From: Cephalopachus bancanus
Taxonomy: Eukaryota > Chordata > Mammalia > Primates > Tarsiidae
DNA: 64,000 nucleotides
Direction: 5' to 3'
Assembly (NCBI GenBank): GCA_027257055.1
Contig: JAPVLO010000001.1
Coordinates: forward strand, 12,423,501-12,487,500
In this document: positions 35,950-47,789 of the stretch, piece by piece
Layout: each line of letters starts with the position of its first letter
Position numbering within the stretch: position 1 is the first letter of the stretch
Made by a program: the position numbers and the translations under genes
The notes under the pieces: model-generated
The model's database searches: none
Seen by the model: only the letters and a program-made list of their open reading frames with translations
What the model was told of the DNA's origin: nothing

Positions 35950-37015
35950 AATAATTTATGTTTTTTAAAAAATCAAACCAATTTTTTTCTTATAAAAATT
36001 GTTCCTTGTGACAGCATGCTACTGAATATGCCTCAGTGTTTTGTAAATCTGTTTCAACGCTTTTATCTTTCATCAGTTTGAAAGTCAAGTTCTAAATCTA
36101 ACTATCTCCCATGATTGTTTTGTCTATTTTGTTCAGTCAGGTTCATGGATCTATGTGTCTATGTATCTATCTGAGACATATCTTCCTTCCTCCCGCCTTT
36201 CCTTGTCCTTTCCTTTTCTCCTCCCTTCTCTCTTTCTTTTTTCTTTCCTTTTTAAAAGTAGGATGTGATTTCTTAAGTGCATTTAGATCATATAATTCAT
36301 GCTTACTATACTGCTTAGCGTACTTTTCTTTCTGTGATATTCAGTCTATTTTGGGCACTTAACTAAAGATGTCAAAGGCATACAAATAAGCCAACTAATC
36401 CCATTTTATATTCAGGAAAGCATTTTTGTTGATTTTTTCTTTCAAAACCAGCTATGGAAGTATTAAATTAAAGAGCAGTAATAAAAGTAATGGAATAAAA
36501 TCTATTATGCAGTAAGGCAAGTCCTCACACTTAATCATGAAAGAAGATTGGGCCATTGTCTTATAAAATGTTCTGTGATTGGCATAATCTATAAAAAAGA
36601 CAATATTGCCAATTTTTGTAATATTTAGAAAGAATAAAATACACTTCTTTGAAAATCACATATTACACTATTTCATTTGTAACACAGTGTTAAAATATGT
36701 AACAGTTAATCAAGGTGAGAATAGCTGCTTGCAAGCATAAACTTACAGATGATTTGAAGATATTGTATACAACTGGTATCTGTAAAAGATTCCAATTCCC
36801 TGCTCAACATTGCCTATTTGATGCATTGTCAGTTAACACTACGGATACATGTACTAATATCAATTAATTGATACATCAGTAATCATATCCAAAGTCAATG
36901 AAATGTTCTCTTTGTATTCATGGTTTCGCCTTCACTCCAGTCACTGCTGCTTGAAAGTTCAGAGGCATTCCTTTTTCTACCTTTTCTGACTCCACTTTCT
37001 CTCTTATCACCCATC
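35950..37015. other. No named feature; pyrimidine tract
   Basis: A pure pyrimidine-rich run lies at about 36178-36255. The rest is AT-rich noncoding sequence. Confidence 0.4.
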
Positions 37016-37035
37016 AGGGGTCATTTACCATCTCT

Positions 37036-37337
37036 CTCTCTTTTTTTTTTTTTTTTTTTGAGTTGGAGTCTCACTCTGTCGCCCAGACTGGAGTGCAGTG
37101 GCCGCTCCCGGCCACCGCAGCCTTGACCTGCTGGGCCCCAGCGATCCTTCCGCCTCAGCCTTCCAAGTAGCCGGAACTACAGGCACGCGCTACTACACCC
37201 CGCTAATTTTTTTGATTTATTGTAGAGATGAGGTCTCTCCAATTTGCCCAGGCGGGTCTCGAACCTGCGGGCTCAGGCAATCCACTCACCTCAGCCTCCC
37301 AAAGCACGGGATTACAGGCTGAGCCACCGAGCCTGCT
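37036..37337 (-). mobile_element. Lineage-specific Alu with 15-bp TSD
   Basis: Minus-strand copy flanked by TCATTTACCATCTCT at 37021-37035 and 37338-37352. Confidence 0.95.
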
Positions 37338-37384
37338 TCATTTACCATCTCTTAAAAGTTCTTTATCCTTGTATTCCCTACCAC

Positions 37385-37800
37385 CCCCCCGACCTTCCAT
37401 TTTATTTTTCTAGTTCAGACTTTCATAAGTTTAAGACCGAAATAGTGATAAATCTCCCTGTCCATGCTCCTCACCATTTCTCTCCATCTGCTATCTACAA
37501 GCTCCCAGATTTTTTTTACGGACTCCACTATTTTGATTGCAACCCTACTTGCAAATCTTCAATGGCTCCCAGTGGCAGAACTAAGAATGAAAAAGTTATT
37601 TTTACTGCCTCAAAAATGTTGAGATTCCAATTTTTGTTTTAGCTTAATGTTCAACTTTTCACCCTCGTGTATCTTTCTTTTTGCCAAACTGAACTCCACA
37701 AGTGCTGATGATTTTCCTGAGACTTGGACCTTTCTACTGTTTTCTTCCTTCAATTTAAAATTGAGAATTTTTTCACCCATTTCTGAATTTAAAATTTTCG
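37385..37800 (+). mobile_element. L2 fragment
   Basis: L2 order on the + strand: 'ctccatctgctatctacaag', 'acttgcaaatcttcaatggc', 'ttgccaaactgaactcc'. Confidence 0.5.
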
Positions 37801-38027
37801 CTGTTTTCAACTTCCAGATCAAAAGACATGGAATCTTACTGATTGCTTACTTCTCTTAGTACCAAATTCACCTTATATCTGAGTTAACTTAGAGCGTTAT
37901 TCATTCCTTTCCCTTAGATATATGTATATTTAGGTTAGTATGCTCTTTATGCTGATTGGTCAATAACACCAGTGCAACTTTCAACCATTAAATTTTTAAC
38001 CATCCAATGTGTAAATACTAAACTTTT

Positions 38028-38214
38028 CGGCTGGGCTCGGTGGCTCAGCACTTTGGGAGGCCGAGGTGAGTGGATTGTGTGATCCTGTGGGTTCGAGACC
38101 CACCTGGGCAACTTGGTGAGACCTCATCTCTACAATAAATCAAAAATTAGCCGGGCATGGTAGCGTGCGCCCGTAGTTCTGGCTACTTGGAAGGCTGAGG
38201 CGGAAAGAAGTCAA
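38028..38214 (+). mobile_element. 3'-truncated Alu with TSD and no A-tail
   Basis: Local-subfamily Alu starting 'cggctgggctcggtggctca', stopping after 'aaggctgaggcggaa' in the right arm with no poly-A. ACTAAACTTT flanks it at 38018-38027 and 38215-38224, so it looks like a complete insertion of a 3'-truncated copy. It also lacks about 14 bases after 'ggctcag'. Confidence 0.8.
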
Positions 38215-38224
38215 ACTAAACTTT

Positions 38225-38740
38225 CACGCTCTAACAATGTGCTCTTTGGTCCTTCTGTGTCTTTAGTATTTCCTAGGAATTGTGAATGTTGGAGTATCCC
38301 ACTGTGAGAAGCACAGAATACTGAATTTCATGGCCTCTCAACTCTTTTTTATACACATGAACTCTCAACTCCATGCTTATTTGTGGTTATTTGTGACCAG
38401 AGATTTTAATTTCTACCTTTTTGTGTCTTCGTTCATAGCCAAATGCAAAAAAGACAGTCAATGAATAAGTTATTAAGAATTGACTGACTAGAAGGAACTT
38501 TTGCTCTACATCTTAAGCACAGCACATATAAAACACAAAACATGAAACCTTCTGAAACCTGAAAATGTATTATTTTAAACTTAACGATTCACAATAAATA
38601 TTCCATGTAATATAAGAATGAAAACCTTTGCTCTACTTGTGAAAATAAGCTATACATTCATTGCAAGAGAGGACCGAACTAGATGTGTTAATGGCATATA
38701 TCCTTTGGCGGTAAAAAAGAAAAGATCATCATGGACATAT
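38225..38740. other. No recognisable feature
   Basis: AT-rich noncoding sequence. Nothing seen. Confidence 0.4.
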
Positions 38741-38744
38741 ATAT

Positions 38745-39420
38745 TTTATGGGTCACTTGGTTGCCATTGACAGAAATCAACTCACAATGGCTTAAGTACA
38801 AAAGGGCATTGACTGACTCATATATCTGGAAAATGGCCCCTATACTCAGAAAACCTAAGTTCCTGTTGGTTTCAGGTACTACTGGATTTCGGCTCTGAGG
38901 ATTTAACTGATATCTTTTATACTCCTTCTATCTCCCTCTCCCTCACCCTTCTCTTTCTTTTCTCTCTTTCTCTCTCTCTCTCTTTCTCTCTAATGCCTAC
39001 ATCCTAGCCGATGAGCATTAAAACAACAAAGATGGCCTTTAAAAACAATCTTTCAGTATCTCTTTATCAAACTTCATGGAAGGATCTGGAATTGTCCCCA
39101 TAGGATCAAACCAGTCATTGATCATTTGTGCCAAGGCCACTATGATAGGCTGAGCATAGGCCAAGGTTCCATTCCTGTGGGCTATTGAACTGGACAAACT
39201 TCTACTAACCCCAGTAGGAGCCCCTGAAATGAAAGAGAACCGGTGATTCTCCAGGGGAAGGACATGCCTAGAAAAAATCATAGGCCACGCCAGGTTGTTA
39301 ATGAAAATGGCAGATTCCATATAATGGAGTTGCAGGAAAATAGTCATGAAGATGGAAGGTAAGGAAAAGGCTGATTTGTTTGCATGGGACACAAATCTGT
39401 GGTAACCTTCCATATGCAAA
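38745..39420 (+). mobile_element. Ancient repeat with CT-rich tract, family not named
   Basis: 'ttgacagaaatcaactcaca' followed by 'atggcttaagtacaaaaggg', then a CT microsatellite-like tract at 38930-38993, is a layout I have seen in ancient mammalian repeats. I cannot assign the family. Confidence 0.3.
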
Positions 39421-40030
39421 GCAGAGCCATTGACAGTGGGCTCTTAAATTTTCACCAGTTTTATTTGCTCCATAATTATTCTGTGTTATTATTAAGACAA
39501 ATGTGTTTTTGAAAGTTCGACCTAGTAGAGTGGAGAGGGTGAGAGACTAAAGGCCCAGGATGTTTAGTGTCATAGTTAAAACTTGAGATAAGGAGAGTCC
39601 TTATGTTGGACGTAGAGATGCTTCTGTGAATTGTATTCTCTGCTCTGAATTGCTCTTTACATTGACTTTGAAGAATTTGTTTCATGTGTGTCCTAGAAAT
39701 TGATGTAAAGGGCAATGGAAATCACTTGAAAATATTATCTATACATGTAACCTAGAAAAGATAACAGAAGTTTTAGCATCTTATTTTCCCCTAAATATAT
39801 TTACAATGAAAGAGAAAAACGACATCATAAAGCCCAAATTAAATATTAAATGTAACATTTAATTTTATCCCAGCCCCTTTTTTGTTCTTAAAATGTTTTA
39901 CATTATAATCATAACAAATAGCAAATATTTTATAGCAAAATAATATTTTAAATAAAAATATGTTCAAGATTTAGGAGTATGATGAAATGTTTCTAAAACG
40001 TTTTACTTGAACCATGAAATTAGAGCTGAC
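39421..40030. other. No recognisable feature
   Basis: AT-rich noncoding sequence. Confidence 0.4.
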
Positions 40031-40032
40031 TG

Positions 40033-40033
<1 letters not shown>

Positions 40034-40076
<43 letters not shown>
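40034..40076 (+). repeat. (CA)n microsatellite
   Basis: About 21 perfect CA units. Confidence 0.97.
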
Positions 40077-40078
<2 letters not shown>

Positions 40079-40079
40079 T

Positions 40080-40875
40080 ACAAACGTTTGAATAAAAAGC
40101 AAAGGATAAATTTAAAGAGAAATTGTTAATGTAAAGCATATGCTCATTGGTCTTGTATTGGAAATGTTCAATGTTCATTTTACAATGTTGCTTTGGGACT
40201 CAGAGTAATGGCATCCAAGAAGCTTCCTGACTGGAACCAGCTGGAGCTTCTGTTTCTATAGAAGAGAATCCTGTTCTGAGAAAGTCTGAGCACTAGAGAA
40301 TTTGTCTATTAAATACCTTTCTGGCAGGAATAGTAAGCTGAGTCTCTTCCAGCCAGAACTGAAGATGTTGACAAAAGATGAAATATGTAGATGTGGATTC
40401 AGAGCAGAAGACTATTTAACACTTGAGGGTTCAAAAACGTATATTTGGGCTAGTAGGTCTAAATGTATTTAATTGAGTATAAAATCAAAGAGAACTTCTC
40501 TCTTGAGCCACAGACTGTTTGGGCCAGGAATCCAAGCTTGTCTGATACTGTTAACTTGCAAAGCATCCACTTCTCTTGGAAGGAACAAGATAGTGATCTA
40601 CATTTCCAAATCTTGAAGCCACCCAGTAGAGGAAGCATGGTGTTTAGAACGGCAGGGATATTTAAGAAAGACAAGAACTGCTGTCTACAACATGATACGC
40701 CATCTGAATACATATGAGAACAGTCATTGGTGGGCAGTTCTGACCATAAAGGGGCAAGTGGACTTTTCCAGAGACGTCTACATTGATTGCATATGCGATA
40801 ATACAATTGCTAAGATGAGATGTGCCAGACCCTTAACTGACACTCCACGTGCTTTTTATCATGGGATCCCCTATG
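40080..40875. other. No recognisable feature
   Basis: Noncoding. Antisense open frames of 84 and 115 codons at 40460-40806 overlap each other and have no motif. Confidence 0.4.
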
Positions 40876-40879
40876 TGAG

Positions 40880-40990
40880 GTTAGACCTGAAGCAAAGAGA
40901 AGAAAAGAAATTTGGTCAAAGTCAAGCAACCAGCAAGTGACTGAGTAAGGATTTGGCACCATACGGTTGGTTCCAAAGTCTTCAAATCAC
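40880..40990 (-). mobile_element. MIR fragment
   Basis: Minus-strand MIR-like block 'tttggtcaaagtcaagcaac', 'gcaagtgactgagtaaggat'. Confidence 0.45.
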
Positions 40991-42230
40991 CCATCTCTCC
41001 AAACCCTGGGTGTAGCCAGATTGACTCTGAAGGAAACCTGGCCAGTTGGTGCTCTGTGGCAGTCTGTGCGAGGGCATTAGCACTTGAACGTGACTTTGCT
41101 GTCTGTGGCACAGGGGAGACCTTCATGATACAGTCCACTCCATCAACCTGAGGGTTGACTAAATGTCTGGGTCCGCTGGGATAATAAGCCAGGAAGATCT
41201 CATCAGGGGGACAATCTTCATTTTTGAGGTTACCCTGGGATAAATCCTGGAAGGCATTATGACTATAAATCCATATCCACTGGAAGCTGTTAATCATAAT
41301 CAAATCACTTGTTATAAAAAAAATTAAGGGAAATATTAAGTATAGAACAAGCAAAAATGATGTAAAAAAGTATACTTTAGCTTATACATTAATTTTTATG
41401 TCATATGTATTTGTTTTATTTACACTTTTATTGAAAGGGATAACATTTATTACAGTCTCTCACTAGAAAAACGTTCCCCAATAATTGAATGACAGTCTAA
41501 GAAATGGCCTTTTGATTCCTAGTTTTGAAAATGTATAGATAGCCATAAAGTAGTGAGATGAAAAATACTGTTAAATTTTCTTAAATTTCTTAAATTATTT
41601 CAGTTTGTTTAAACAGCTTAAGCTTATTTCTCCATCTTTTAGACAAGTGTTTAAATGCAGGATTACATGAAACAGGCATTAGAGACCTAAATCCTTAGAC
41701 ATTTTAGGGAATCACATCTATATCTTGCTCAAATATCATTTCTTTCTGTTTTTTTCTCTATAAATAGGAATATGGACCTGGGGTTTGATTACAAAGATGG
41801 TGAAATAGCACTTTTTAAAGACTTAAAGAGGTTTTTTATTTTTTAGGCTCTGGGGGAGTATGCTGAAATTGATTATACTCTTGTCTCTGAGAATCCTCAT
41901 GGTTCCTTTGTTTCATTGTCATTGTATATGCAGGAAAAACGTCTCTGGAAGCTTGTTGTAACAATGAGTTCTGAGAATAAAACTTCAACTGGAGGAGTTG
42001 TTGGGTGCACAGATACCAATGCGTGTGTGCGTGTGTGTGCATGTGTGTTTGCAGCGCCTGCATGTTAGCATGCTAGTTTTCTTCCTGAAAAACAATCTTA
42101 TAGGCTTCTCAGAATTCATACTAAACATTTTTATAAAGTAGGATAACAATAAGTCTGCTACTGCATTTAAGCTAACATATGTATGTTTTTAAAGTTCTAT
42201 GATGCAGTCCTTGATGTCTTATTACTTTTT
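40991..42230. other. No recognisable feature
   Basis: Noncoding. A short imperfect TG run lies at 42020-42052. Confidence 0.4.
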
Positions 42231-42234
42231 TTAA

Positions 42235-43460
42235 TGTTTGTATTGTGGTAAAAACATACAACATAAAATGAACCCTATTATCCATTTTTAAGTGTACAGT
42301 TCAGGTATGTAAGTTAAAGTCTTATAGTTGTGAAACAGATCTCCTAAACATTTTTCTGTTGCAAATCTGATTCTCTGAACCTATTAAAAATCAACTCTCC
42401 TTTCCCCTCATTCTCTGGCAACCACAACTCTACTTCCTGTTTCTAAGAGTTGGACTATCTTAGATGCCTCATGTGAGTGGAATCCCACAGTATTTATCTT
42501 CCAGTGACCAGTTTATTCTAGTGACCAAATAATGCCTTCAGTGGTCATCTGTGTTGTGTCATGTGGCAAGAATCGCTTTATTTTTAAGACTGCATGAGAT
42601 TCCATTGTCTGTGAATACCACATTTTGTTGACTCATTCATCTATGAACAAGTGGGTTGCTTCTACAACTTGGTGATTGTGAATAGTACTGCAGTGACCAT
42701 GAGTGTGTAAATATCTATTCGAGTTCCCGCATTTAAGTCTTGTGATATATGCCCAGAAGTGGGATTGTCAGATCGTATGATATTTTTAATTGGCTGAGGA
42801 GCCTTCATACTGTTTCCCATAGTGCTTGCATCCAGCAGTGAACAAGGATTCCACTGTCTCCACATGATCAGCCCCACTGTCTATTTCCTGTTTTTTTTGT
42901 TAGTAGCCATTCTAACAGATGTGAGGTGATGCTGCCTTATAATGTTGACTCGCATTTCTCTGATGATTGGCAATGTTGAACATCTTTTCATGTGCTTGTT
43001 GATAATCGGTATACTATTTTTGGAGAATGTCTGTTCAAGTTTTGGGCCACTTTGAAATCAGGTAATTTGATTTTTTTATTGTTGAATTCTAAGAGTTTTT
43101 AAAATGTATTTATTTGAGATATAAACCCTGTATCAGACATATGATTGCAAATATTTTTTCCAACTGTGTAAGTTAACTTTTTCACTCTGTAGATTGTATG
43201 CACAGCAGTTTTTAAGTTTGGTGTAGTCCCATTTGTCTATTTTTGCCCTTGTTGCCTGAGTTTTTGATGTCATCTTGAGGACTCATTGTCAAGTGTAATG
43301 TCAGCAACGTTATGAAGCTTTTCCCCTATGTTTCCTTCTAGGAGTTTTATTTTAGGCCTTATATTTGAATCTCTAATCATTGTGAGTTAATTTTGTATAT
43401 GATGTAAAATAAGGATTCAACTTTCCTTTTTTGTATGTCTATAATATTTCTTGTACTTTT
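42235..43460 (-). mobile_element. Old L1M 3' region
   Basis: Minus-strand L1 of an older type: 'attgtggtaaaaacatacaa', 'catgtgagtggaatcccaca', 'gtgaatagtactgcagtgac', then decayed ORF2. Confidence 0.75.
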
Positions 43461-43604
43461 TATATGTGTTTAAATTTCTTGCACTTTCATTATTATATTC
43501 AATTTTTAAAAGCTGATATCACCAAGTATGTTCAATCTGTTGTAATATCTGCAGCTACAAAAAATTCTTCCCCTTGTAAACCATGAATATTAATAGAAAA
43601 TAGA

Positions 43605-43673
43605 AAAGAATATATGTATATATGTATGTGCATATATATGTATATATATTCTTATATGTAATAATACATATGT

Positions 43674-43729
<56 letters not shown>

Positions 43730-43732
43730 TTG
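43605..43732 (+). repeat. TA-rich microsatellite cluster
   Basis: Imperfect TATG/TA repeats, then about 24 near-perfect TA units at 43682-43727, adjoining the tail of the next Alu. Confidence 0.95.
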
Positions 43733-43736
43733 TTTG

Positions 43737-44013
43737 GTTTTTTTTTGAGTTGGAGTCTCACTCCAGACTGGAGTGCAGTGGCCCCTCCCGGCCACCGCAG
43801 CCTCGACCTGCTGGGCTCCGCGATCCTTCCGCCTCAGCCTTCAGAGTAGCCGGAATTACAGACATGCGCTACCACGCCCGGCTGATTTTTTGATTTATTG
43901 GAGAGATGAGGTCTCGCTGCCCAGGCGGGTCTCAAACCCGCGGGCTCAGGCGATCCACTCACCTCAGCCTCCCAAAGGCGCGGGATTACAGGCTGAGCTA
44001 CCGAGCCCGGCTT
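43737..44013 (-). mobile_element. Lineage-specific Alu with microsatellite tail
   Basis: Minus-strand copy. The right flank GTATATATTCTTATATGT (44014-44031) closely matches 43640-43659, on the far side of the TA array. Confidence 0.92.
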
Positions 44014-44031
44014 GTATATATTCTTATATGT

Positions 44032-45065
44032 CTTAGACATTTTCCCAGAAGCAGAACATGAGAGGGGGAATTGGCTGCACCTGACAATATATTGACTCAG
44101 TTCATCAGAGAAAACACATGAGGGAGTGAAGGAAGCAGGGCATAGAACCGAAAAGAGTAGAAAAACCAAGTAGTTATGGGTAAAGTCTATATTCATTCAA
44201 ATCCACTTTGCTTTGGGTTCAAATTATACCATAAAGTGCCTCTTCTTGAGTCAAGAGCAATGTGTTTCAGTATCCTTGTGTAGGTCTCACAGCGTCATGG
44301 CTTATTGGAAGGGGCTAGGGTCTCCACTTGGTTGAAAACTCAGCCTGACAAGGCTACTCTACAGAAAGGAAAGAACCCTGGGCCCTTCATAGTCAGTACT
44401 CAGACTATCTAGGGATGGAGGCCCCAGTAAGTAAAGGAGATTGAGTAGAACATCAATAGCATCTACTCAATATTCAAGACATCGGAAGTCTTTAATAGAA
44501 AGCATACCCTGAATTGCAAATACAAGCTGATATAATTGAAATATAATTCATTATCATCAGTTCATAAAAATATACATAGTTGCTTATGACTGATAAAGTA
44601 TATTTTCTTTCCCTTTACAAGGAAAATTGTAGCACTTATTTGTATTCCTCTCGATAATATATTTCCCTTTTTGAAAAATACATTAGTAAGCTATGTATTC
44701 CCAATCACGCCCAGAATATGTTAGATCTTTTGCCAGGATACTTGCCATTCTCAGCTGTTTGAGGCCCACTCATGGAGGATGAATACATATCCACCAAAAT
44801 CTAGTTCAAAAAATTTTTTAAAGATCAGTCTGTAAAAAAAGGCTCTTTGATCTCAGTTGTCATGTCTTGATTCTTTGGCGCTCCAAGGAGACTGCTACCT
44901 CAGCACCAGACAGCAGACTAACAACAGTCCGTGATGAATCTCTCAGACATGCCCACCTGAGGAAGGAGTGTCTGTCATGCTTGAAACTGAGGGAGACAAT
45001 GCCTTGGCATGTTAAAAACCACCCCAAATGTCTTGATGGGTCACATAATTTTATCTAGAAATGTT
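44032..45065. other. No recognisable feature
   Basis: About 1 kb of noncoding sequence, no repeat or exon recognised. Confidence 0.4.
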
Positions 45066-45074
45066 ATTCTGTAA

Positions 45075-45842
45075 TATCATCCAAGAAATTGACAAACTAT
45101 TTTCCTGACTACCTATACTATTTTACATTCCCATACTTAAAGATGTAGTTTCTCTACATCCTTGTCAGCATTAAGTATTATCACTAATTTTATTTTTATT
45201 TTAGATCTTCCAATAGGTGCATAGTGACAGCTCATTTTTAATTTGCATTTTCCTCATGACTAGTGATGTTGAACATCTTATCAAGTTCTTATTTGTCATC
45301 TCTATATGTCAGTGAAATGGCTCTTCACATATTTTACATCTTCTAAAGGGACTTTTTTTACTGTTGAGCTTTGCATTTTTTATATGTTATAGATATGATA
45401 ATTTTGTCAGATATAGAGATTGCAGTTTCCCGAGTCTGTAGCTTGTCTTCTCATCCTCAATGTGATAAATTATACAGTGAAAGGTTTTAGTTTTGATGAA
45501 ATCCAATCTATCAACTTTTTAAAAAAGATCTTGTTTTGGTGTCATGTCTAAGAGGGCTAGGTCTCAAACATTTTCTATGTTATTTTCTGAGAGCATTTTG
45601 GTTGTATGTGTTGTACTTAAATCCATAATCCATTTTGAGCTAATTTTTGTATGAGTTGTAAGGTTTTCTTTATGGATGTCCACTTGCTTCAGCATCATGT
45701 GTTGAAAGGACTGTCTTCCCTCCATTGACTAGCTTTTTTTGACCTTTGTCACAAATCAGTTGGCTATATTTGTATAGAACTATCACTTTGTTCTGTAATC
45801 CATTCCATTGGTCTAAACATCTGTTCTTTACCAGTGCCACTA
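45075..45842 (-). mobile_element. Old L1M fragment
   Basis: Diverged minus-strand ORF2 region: 'catccttgtcagcattaagt', 'gactagtgatgttgaacatc', 'ccattccattggtctaaaca'. Confidence 0.7.
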
Positions 45843-46149
45843 ACAAAAAAATATTAAAGAGAAAGAATGGGGAAAAAGACTTATTTCCTCCAAAATGAAG
45901 ATGAGTTTGTTTGAAATGTTTATTTTTTTTACTATTAAATTTTTTATTGCATGCTAGATTATTTATATTTGTTTATTTCTATCTGCAACATATTTCAAGA
46001 GGCTTTAAGGCTACACATCTTGGTTATCAGTCCTACCGGTATGTTGATTTTTTAATGGAGATAATGTTTGCAATGACTGCCTTTTTCCTCTCTCTCTACC
46101 TACCTTATACCCCTTTTTTCTTTTTCTTCCCCTCCCATGCTAACGCCTT

Positions 46150-47765
46150 CATTTTTTAAAAAAAAAATATTTTTTATTATGGTTTTGTGGGGTACAGTTC
46201 AGGGTTAGGTATACAATTGCGTTTAATTCAGGCATCCTGTTGATAAGAGGTGTTTCCCCGTTCCCAGACAGATATTTGCTACTGTTAATCCCATCTCTCC
46301 CCCCCATAGTTTCCCAGTACCATCAGTCATTTTCTTATAGTATTACATTGGATGTTCAAGGTCCATTATATGAGTGAGAACATGTGATACTCGGATCTTT
46401 GTTTCTGTGAGAGATCACTCAGTATTATAGACTCTAGTTCCATCCAGGTTGCTGTGAAATTCATGATTTTGTTCTTTTTTATGGCTGCATAGTATTCCAT
46501 CGTGTATATGTACCACATTTTTTTAATCCAGTCCTCTTTTGATGGGCAGCATGGTTGTTTTCAGGTTCTTGCTATTGTGTACAACACTGCGATAAACATG
46601 CCTGTGCAGGTATCTTTTTTATAGAGTGATTTGAGTTCTTCAGGGCATATTCCCAGTAGGGGGATTGCGGGGTCATATGGAAGGTCGATTTTTAGAGCTC
46701 TTAGGAATCACCACACTGCTTTCCACAGAGGTTGCACTAGTTTACACTCCCACCAACAGTGTAGAAGTGTTCCCTTTTCACCACACCCTCTCCAGCAGCT
46801 GTTATTTTTTGAGTTGTTGATAATTGCCATTCTGACTGGAGTTAGGTGGTATCTCAGTGTGGTTTTGATTTGCATCTCCCTGATGATTAGTGAGGTTGAG
46901 CATTTCTTCATGTGTTTGTTGGCTGCTCGGATGTCTTCTTTTGTGAAGTGTCTTTTGCCCATTTTATAATGGGGTTGTTTGTTTTTTTCTTTTCAGCACA
47001 TTTTAGTTCCTTGTAGATCCAGGATGTTAAGGCTTTGTCAGACCTGGTGTAGGCAAATACTTTTTCCCAGTCTGTAGGCTGTCTGCCTGCTCTCTTGATG
47101 GTTTCTTTGGCTTTGCAGAAGCTTGTCAGTTTAATAAGGTCCCACTTGTCTATCTTCTCTCTTATGACCTGTGGGTTTCGGTTTTTGTTCAGGAATTGGA
47201 TGCCAGTTCTGATTTCCATGAGGGTATTTCCTTCCTTTTCTAAGGTTCTTATGGTTTGAGGTTTTACATTTAGGTCTCTGATCCATTTGGAGTTAACCTT
47301 TGTGCATGGGGATAGATAGGGGTCCTGTTTCAATCTTCTGCATGTGGCCGGCCAGTTTTCCCAGCACCATTTGCTGAATAGGTTCTCCTCTCCCCAGTGG
47401 TAGGTGGTGGAGGCTTTGTCGAAGATGAGTTGGTTGAGAAATTGAGGTTTTGCTTCTGGAGTCTCAATTCTATTCCATTGATCAATATGCCTGTTCCTGT
47501 ACCAATACCAAGCTGTTTTGATGATTGTAGCTTTATAGTAAAGTTTGAAGTCTGGTAATGTGATACCACCTGCTTTGTTTTTTTTGCTGAGGATTGGTCT
47601 GGCTATTCTTGGATGTTTGTGTTGCCATATAAACAATTTCAACCAAGAATAACCTACCCAGCCAAACTAAGCTTCGTTAGTGAGAGAGAATCGAAATCTT
47701 TTCCAGACGCCTCCATATTAAAGTACAATAGAAGCAACAATAGAGAACCATCGTTGTCTAAAATT
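46150..47765 (-). mobile_element. Relatively young L1 with inverted 5' part
   Basis: The minus-strand L1 3' UTR (46180-46390) and ORF2 C-terminal part end at 47640, where they join + strand sequence from the ORF1/ORF2 boundary region (47641-47765, 'ccagccaaactaagcttcgt'). Within 46908-47642 the minus strand keeps 244 open ORF2 codons in one frame. A frameshift near 46960 leads into the next part of ORF2 (46708-46962) in another frame. This is the best-preserved L1 in the window but is truncated, inverted and frameshifted, so it cannot move on its own. Confidence 0.85.
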
Positions 47766-47789
47766 TAAACAGGATTTAAAATGGTTACT

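Noticed and set aside
46908..47642. 244-codon open frame on the minus strand as a host gene
   Set aside because: It is L1 ORF2 C-terminal sequence followed by an L1 3' UTR; it ends at an inversion junction inside the element.
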